Assembly: GCA_030620095.1 (NCBI GenBank)
Contig: JAUTXW010004472.1
Location: 372,001 to 436,000, forward strand
Direction: 5' to 3'
DNA length: 64,000 nucleotides
DNA from: Kuschelorhynchus macadamiae
Lineage: Eukaryota > Arthropoda > Insecta > Coleoptera > Curculionidae
The stretch's first letter is position 1. Every line of letters starts with the position of its first letter. A program made the translations under genes and the position numbers. This document shows positions 58,382 through 64,000 of this stretch, one piece after another. Under the pieces are notes generated by a model, which searched no databases, was not told the DNA's origin, and was given only the letters and a program-made list of their open reading frames with translations.

Positions 58382-61314
58382 CAGGGTGATCAATTAAGGG
58401 TAGCGAGCGGCCATATCTCATAAGATATTAGTCGTATAGATTTGAGAAAAAAAAATCATAATAAAAGTCGCCAAGAGAAATTGCTGAAAATTATTTTCAA
58501 GTTTGTCAAACGTCCGCTAGAGGGCGTAACAACCAACACCAAGTAGAAAAATGGGGTTTTTATAGAATTTTGCCTAATGAAAATATATCGATGATATCAT
58601 TTTCATATTTAGTGACCATTTCCCTACACTTTTTGTCTAAAATGTTTTGTTCTATATATCAAAATAAAGCGGTGGGGGAAGTTCAATTGTTTTTTCAAAC
58701 AAACCAAGATGTCTCCCGTTTCTTTTGACCGATTTTAGCAAACTTGGGCTCATATGAAAGAGCATAATTTGCACTACAAAACGCTTATTTGGTTTTGAAT
58801 TTTTGACTTTTGCTGGCGTCGCTAGATGGCGTTAACTGAATTAGTAGCATATTTTTTAGTTTTTTTCAAAAAAAACAAATGTAATGGTATATTCATTTTT
58901 ACCTATTTTAGAAGGGGATAAATTTCTCTATAATTTAATGAAAATAATTTATCATCTACCTTTTTTTGAACCATTGATATTGACCAAAATATTATTTTAT
59001 TTTATTAAAAAATGGCACGCCACTGCTTTTTGTCAAAATAAAAATCATTTTCGTAATCACTTATTAGTTGCTAACAAAAAGAACCTCTTGACTTTTTTTC
59101 GTTAGACGAACGGTTTTGGATTGAAAAAATAAGATGTTTAACAATGAAAAATCTGTCCAACAACAGCAGGAGCAATAACACTAAAAACAAGAACATGGAA
59201 CTTTAAAAATAAACGTTAAAAATAAATTAATAGTTTTGTCGTTAATGTTCAAAATGTTGTTCATTATTTTGAATGCACTGGTCCAATTTCTTCTGGGTGG
59301 AGTTGACAGCTGTCTCAATTTCCGCTCTTGGTATAATATTTATGGCGTTTTGAATTCGGACTATCGTGTCTTCTCGAGTAGTTGGTCGAGTTTTATACAC
59401 CAAATCCTTTATTCGGCCCCACAGATAAAAATCAAGGCAGGTTAAATCGGGGGAATGTGGTGGCCAGAAAAATAGACTGCCGCTACCAATCCAACGGTTA
59501 GGAAAATGCCTGTTCAAAAAATCTTGCACATTTCGTGAATAATGTGCCGGGCATCCGTCTTGTTGAAACCACATGTTTCTTCTTACTTGTAAAGGCACAT
59601 TTTCTAAGAGTCCTGGTAAATCGTTAAATAAAAAGTTCAAATACATGTCACCGGTTAGATTGCCATTAAAGATATGCGGACCGATAATAGCACCATTAAT
59701 AACACCGCACCAGACGTTGACGCTCCATCGACCCTGCTGATAATCTTCTCGTAACCAATGTGGATTAGTGTCCGACCAGTAATGCACGTTATGAAGATTT
59801 ACCCTGCCATTACTGCAAAAGGATGCTTCGTCTGTCCACAATATTTGTGACAAAATATGATGGTTTTCCCTAATGAAGTCTCTAAGCCAGTAGCAGTAAT
59901 CGAGCCTACGTTCAAAGTCACTGTCATTTAGGGCTTGATGAATCACGATGTGATATGGATGCATTTTAAAATCCATTAATATTTTTTGCACTGAGCCATA
60001 GGATATTCCTAAGTCTCTGGAGATCTCTCTTATGCTTAAATGGGGGTCTGCATGAATATAAGCCAACACATTTATAATGTTATCTTCTCCTCTTACTCTA
60101 CGATTTCTTCTCAAAGTTGGAGTTGGTTGCACTTGGCCATGTTGCCATAAACGTAAGGCTAAACGATGAAAAACCATTCTCAAATTCGTGTCTTCGGAGG
60201 GGATAACGCAGTGCATACTGCCTAGAAGCAATCGCCGCATTTTCAAAACATTGAAAATAAATTCTCAACATATCAAAGGCTTCTTCATTCGTAAAAGGCA
60301 TGATTTGTTGTAAAAATACTTTTTACATAACATTAAAGTAGATGTCAATAGCAGGAACTATCAAAATGAATATCAACGTGATTGACAATTTGGTGTTTTG
60401 TTTCTTAACGTAGATCATGGCCTGCTTCGCTTAAATGCGATGTTAGTTAAGTTTGATTTTTAATTTAATTTATGAAATAATAATAATTATTAATAATAAA
60501 TTATGAACTAAAGCATTCTCTCGCTAATTAAATGATTATTAATGATAAAAATAATAGGTAATAATTTTATTATTGTGAGATGTAATATTTAAAAATAATT
60601 TTGAACCTTATCCAAAACCGTTCATCTAACGAAAAAAAGTCAAGAGGTTCTTTTTGTTAGCAACTAATAAGTGATTACGAAAATGATTTTTATTTTGACA
60701 AAAAGCAGTGGCGTGCCATTTTTTAATAAAATAAAATAATATTTTGGTCAATATCAACGGTTCAAAACAAGGTAGATGATAAATTATTTTCATTAAATTA
60801 TAGAGAAATTTATCCCCTTTTAAAATATGTAAAAATTAATATACCATTACATTTGTTTTTTTTTTTAACTAAAAAATATGCTACTAATTCAGTTAACGCC
60901 ATCGAGCGACGCCAGCAAAAGTCAAAAATTCAAAACCAAATAAGCGTTTTGTAGTGCAAATTATGCTCTTTCATATGAGCCTAAGTTTGCTAAAATCGGT
61001 CAAAAGAAACGGGAGACATCTTGGTTTGTTTGAAAAAACAATTGAACTTCCCCCACCGCTTTATTTTGATATATAGAACAAAACATTTTAGACAAAAAGT
61101 GTAGGGAAATGGTCACTAAATATGAAAATGATATCATCGATATATTTTCATTAGGCAAAATTCTATAAAAACCCCATTTTTCTACTTGGTGTTGGTTGTT
61201 ACGCCCTCTAGCGGACGTTTGACAAACTCGAAAATAATTTTCAGCAATTTCTCTTGGCGACTTTTATTACGATTTTTTTTTCTCAAATCTATACGACCAA
61301 TATCTTATGAGATG
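58382..61314 (-). mobile_element. mariner-type transposon with 705-740 bp inverted repeats
   Basis: The left repeat 58382-59121 (740 bp) and right repeat 60610-61314 (705 bp) are nearly identical inverted copies. The inner border is 'cggttttggat' on both sides. The left tip starts CAGGGTG after TA 58380-58381. The right side ends next to TA 61315-61316 but lacks the outer 33 or so bases found on the left, so one terminus is damaged. Unique internal DNA (59122-60609) holds the transposase. Total 2933 bp. Confidence 0.9.
59242..60301 (-). pseudogene. mariner-superfamily transposase, D..D41D spacing, one frameshift
   Basis: Starts at ATG 60299-60301: MPFTNEEAFDMLRIYFQ and ASRQYALRYPLRRH form the N-terminal helix-turn-helix known as DUF4817. 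The frame then shifts near 60200 (an extra base or two missing) into the 59242-60246 frame. That frame has LSIREISRDLGISYGSVQKI (second HTH) at about residues 73-92, ILWTDEASF (first catalytic Asp), WSVNVWCGVINGAIIGPHIF, FQQDGCPAHYSRNV (second Asp), and PPHSPDLTCLDFYLWG (third Asp, in LDF). I count 41 residues between the second Asp and the Asp of LDF. All three acidic residues remain; apart from the frameshift the gene looks intact, so it died recently or the shift is an error. Confidence 0.9.
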
Positions 61315-61610
61315 TACTTAATGTTAAGAATAAAATGAAAAAAAAACTTTTTTTATTAGAAACCGTATTTATAGTAAAACTAAGATTAACACAATTGTCA
61401 AAGATTTAAATTACTTCAAAAACAACACTATGAAGGAAATTACGTAAACATGCAATTTTATTATTTGACAATTTATCTATTAGAACAACTATTTCACAGT
61501 TTAATCGCAAATTCTAGATAGAAGTGCATATGTTGTATTTTAACAGTCGTATTGTGAAAATTGTTTTTAAATATTTTGGGACAAAAATAGTTGATTAAGT
61601 CACAAAGACA

Positions 61611-62219
61611 AATAATTATTTCACAGCAACTATTTGACATTTTAATTATTTGTTCTATGGCTACCTGGACAAAAATCTTTACATACCTTGTAAGTGTATA
61701 GGGTGTCTCATGAAATAGATTTTACTCTCTTATGTTTTAGGTAGAATAAAAATTCAAAAAGTCCACGTACGTAGTTTGTCCGGGCTATCGCACTATAACT
61801 TAAGAACAACAATTGAATATTAAAGAAAAAAGAATATGGAGAATATTATGTATATATAGATTTATATATTTATTCCTTAAAGTCTACTGTTGGAATACTA
61901 AGCTATATAGTCATATTCAAACTAGAATGTCCTAAAAATTATAAAAAATAAAAATATTATATATTTTAAAATCAAAAGAAAGAGCTTTATCGATCTATAT
62001 TTAAAAACTATAGGATTAGACACAAAAGTTTTGGTAACAAATATCAAATCCCCGCCAAAAACTTAAAAAATCAGTTTTTGGAGTATCTTTTTATTTGACG
62101 TTCAGTTGTTTTTTTAACTCATATTCCGATAGCCTGGAGAAAAATTCATAATTTAGATATTTCAGTTTTTATTTTAGGTAAGCCCTACCGGGCTAAAGTC
62201 GAATGACATTCTGTACATC
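61611..62219. other. unassigned AT-rich spacer
   Basis: Contains 'gtgtatagggtgtctcat' near 61695, a mariner-like tip without a partner. No gene. Confidence 0.4.
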
Positions 62220-62525
62220 GCATACAGTGGCACAGTCAGGAATCTTCTTTCGGGGAGGTTGTTAAAAATATTCTTTTCATTAAATCTGTTACGAAGTTTT
62301 TAACTAGTAGCTCATTTAGGATTTTACTTTAGGAGGGGGGTTCTAGCTCATAATTTTTGTTGATAACTAAAAAAAAGGTATTCTTATATGAATGCTTACC
62401 TAATGCAAGATTTTGTTCCAGGGAGGGGTTCGAACTCATATATTTTTGTTGTGTTTGGTTTGGGGTGATTATAATCCTAATCCTTCTCTCCCTTCCCCCG
62501 TAACTATGTCACTTCTTGCATACAG
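62220..62525. mobile_element. probable hAT-like MITE flanked by GCATACAG
   Basis: GCATACAG occurs at 62220-62227 and 62518-62525. The left end contains CAGTGGCACAGTCAGG (partly overlapping the flank), and the right end reads inverted as AAGTGACATAGTTACGG. Internal G-rich and C-rich stretches resemble the MITEs at 13840 and 30469. Which bases belong to the target duplication is ambiguous. It lies over the 3' end of the frame at 62504-62821. Confidence 0.55.
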
Positions 62526-62821
62526 TATGTACAAAGTAGCTTTGCCACAGTAAACGTTTGTGGATAATCGCTTTCTACACATTTTGTTTCCCCGTATATG
62601 CTTGTTTTTTTATTCTCTAATTTAAAAATATTATTAATATTTGAAGCATTTTTGAGGAATCGAAAGTTTTGCAAGTTAACTCTGTCGTGAAAAGAATAGA
62701 GAGTTACAGTGAATTTAATAGAATCGTAAAAAATACTTTTTATATTACGAGGAACTGGTTTTCTTATTTCCGTCGGGCGATATGTTTTGCAAATGAACAA
62801 TAGTAGAACAGCCAGCAGCAT
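62504..62821 (-). CDS. hypothetical small secreted protein, 105 codons, 3' end altered by a MITE
   Basis: Starts MLLAVLLLFICKTYRPTE, a plausible short signal peptide. The start context (ATCAAAATG) fits the insect preference, and an in-frame stop lies 12 nt upstream. The mature part is basic then mixed (KPVPRNIKSIFYDSIKFTVT, VNLQNFRFLKN) and has Cys residues only near the end (ETKCVESDYPQ, LLCTYCMQ). I recognise no family; a cystine-knot-like secreted factor is conceivable but unproven. The last seven codons fall in the MITE and its flank, so the natural C-terminus or a splice site has probably been replaced. It may be a chance frame. Confidence 0.3.
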   Translation of the reverse strand: MLLAVLLLFICKTYRPTEIRKPVPRNIKSIFYDSIKFTVTLYSFHDRVNLQNFRFLKNASNINNIFKLENKKTSIYGETKCVESDYPQTFTVAKLLCTYCMQEVT

Positions 62822-63403
62822 TTTGATTATTTAAAATGAAGTGTGACTTACTTAGATATTTATTATGACAATTTAAGCCCATTTCTGCAAGGAAATCTAG
62901 TAATATGAAATAATAATAATAAATGATTGAATTCCATGTCACTGACATATATACAGGTTCTTTGGTATGTATGGAATAGTCGATTATTTCCAAAAGCAAG
63001 AGGGCTAGCAGAAATTCTAAATACAAATGATTTAGGGTTTTTAAAAATCTATTGTTGAAGTAAAGAAAAACTAATTTTACAGGATTACACAAAAACATTT
63101 TAAATGAAATACCTTATACTGATTATAAATGTACTAAGTTATCTTAAAGGTACCAGAAAAATCTACAATAACAGGCTGTGTATTCTCCTATTGACTCCAC
63201 TATGTAGAAACCGTTTCTTTTTCTCTCTTTAACGCACTGTCCCTTATAGCATAGTTTTTCTCAAGTTTCACGGGAGTCTTTAAAAATATCAAATCTATTA
63301 TATTTATAATATTAGAAGAGGCCCATTTGATGAACATATAATATAGAAAGTATTTGTTTTTCTTTGCTCCAATAAATTTTTAAAAACCCTAAAATGTTTG
63401 TAT
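62822..63403. other. spacer resembling part of the 37580-37832 inverted repeat
   Basis: 'tttctctctttaacgcactgtcccttatagca' near 63220-63250 resembles 'tctctctcttcctaccacattgccccttatggca' near 37712-37745. An overlapping 117-codon minus frame (62745-63098) has no recognisable domain and only partly agrees with the frame at 62504-62821. Confidence 0.4.
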
Positions 63404-63750
63404 TTAAGAAGATATCGGAGTGAATTTAAATTCTGAGTTATGCTGCTGCCCATAAATTACAAATCTACAGACCTTGAAAAACGCGCCGTCCTTTATTAGA
63501 AAAACCATTATCTTTTGAAAGAAAAACTTTAAAAAGATCATCTAATTTTTATAACAGAATATCGGAAAGTCTACACTTTTTCAGTAAAGAAAAAAAACGT
63601 TTACTGAAACAGTAAAAAATAAAATATATGGAAATACTAACTTCCCAATAATTTTGACAACAAAACAACATACTTTTTCTCGGGACATTTTTTCTTTGTC
63701 GTATAAGACGTTGAAAAGTCGACGTGTTTTAGAGTTACTACGATATCCTC
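63404..63750. mobile_element. TTAA-type non-autonomous element, second copy
   Basis: TTAA at 63404-63407 is followed by GAAGATATCGGAGTGAAT. The right end is TACGATATCCTC at about 63739-63750. The interior matches 27136-27551 ('gaatatcggaaa-tctaca', 'gacgttgaaaagtc', 'gttttagagt'). The right TTAA has changed to CGTA. Non-coding. Confidence 0.6.
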
Positions 63751-64000
63751 CGTATTTTGTTAGCCCTTTTACTTTTTGAAATAATCAAATGTTTTCACAT
63801 TGTACCATCAGCGAACTTGTATTATGGATGAATGGATAATATCAGAGCACGCAATGATACACATATAGTGATCCCGGGAAAAAGTTAACAGGCACGTCAT
63901 GCGGAAAAACTAATACAAAGAAGAAGGATCTAGGTAAAGTATTTAATAATGCGCGATAAATTGAATGAACCATTAAGGTGCCTGTAAAAATATCTCTGGA
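63751..64000. other. unassigned terminal spacer
   Basis: No feature seen. Confidence 0.4.

Larger units (their letters stand above)
58110..61610 (+). repeat. duplicated segment, copy B, split by a mariner-type element
   Basis: 58110-58380 and 61317-61610 are the two parts matching copy A (55056-55960). The element at 58382-61314 lies between them. The Lys-rich frame start is kept at 58231-58284 but ends after 17 codons. Confidence 0.75.

Noticed and set aside
62745..63098. 117-codon frame as a membrane protein gene
   Set aside because: It overlaps the signal-peptide frame in another register, has a hydrophobic AT-driven composition and no domain.

Overview
The window is AT-rich eukaryotic DNA that looks like an intergenic, transposon-filled part of an arthropod genome, most likely an insect. 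The evidence is the mix of element types: an mdg1/412-like Ty3/gypsy retrotransposon, Tc1/mariner elements, pogo, hAT and TTAA-flanked elements, jockey-like and CR1/L2-like non-LTR elements, and Penelope-like elements. Non-coding spacers are long and AT-rich, and (AT)n and (AAT)n runs are common. I find no rRNA, tRNA, CRISPR or bacterial-type operon, and no host gene I can name. One short signal-peptide reading frame (62504-62821, minus) is the best host-gene candidate, and it is weak.

Layout. 0-8.5 kb: AT-rich spacer with a mariner relic, a copy of a dispersed repeat that I call family G, an RTE-like reverse transcriptase relic, a Penelope RT relic and a 435-bp (AT)n run. 8.6-10.7 kb: a broken pogo-type transposase followed in frame by a PHD-like zinc finger. 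11-16.5 kb: short inverted-repeat elements, one carrying five TATCGATA octamers, a second (TA)n run and a mariner relic. 16.8-31.2 kb: a large block of family G repeats, rich in the sequence GCCGCCATTTTG. Cut into it are a 2.67-kb Tc1-like element with very long inverted arms (17245-19915), a 6.12-kb LTR retrotransposon with LTRs that read as identical (20710-26830), a TTAA-flanked element between two G blocks, and two hAT-like inserts.

31.6-34.2 kb: a decayed non-LTR retrotransposon with endonuclease and RT remnants. 34.2-43.2 kb: small foldback/MITE elements, a tandem repeat and a mariner relic. 44.1-51.5 kb: three Penelope-like fragments, two of them head to head. A younger, GC-richer, 5'-truncated jockey-like element sits in one Penelope terminus with a clear 10-bp target duplication. 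52.2-54.1 kb: an unassigned reading frame and the 3' end of a hAT element. 55-61.6 kb: a duplicated segment whose second copy was split by a 2.9-kb mariner-type element with 705-740 bp inverted repeats; a palindromic repeat complex lies between the two copies. 62-64 kb: a hAT-like MITE, the possible secreted-protein frame and a second TTAA-type element.

The genes do not form a pathway. They are the replication machinery of several selfish elements, mostly broken, and nesting gives relative ages: family G and Penelope copies are older; the Tc1-like element, LTR element and jockey-like element came later. The LTR element is the youngest and best preserved. It also carries a small frame upstream of gag predicted to encode a myristoylated single-pass membrane protein. 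All identifications come from reading motifs; no database search was run.
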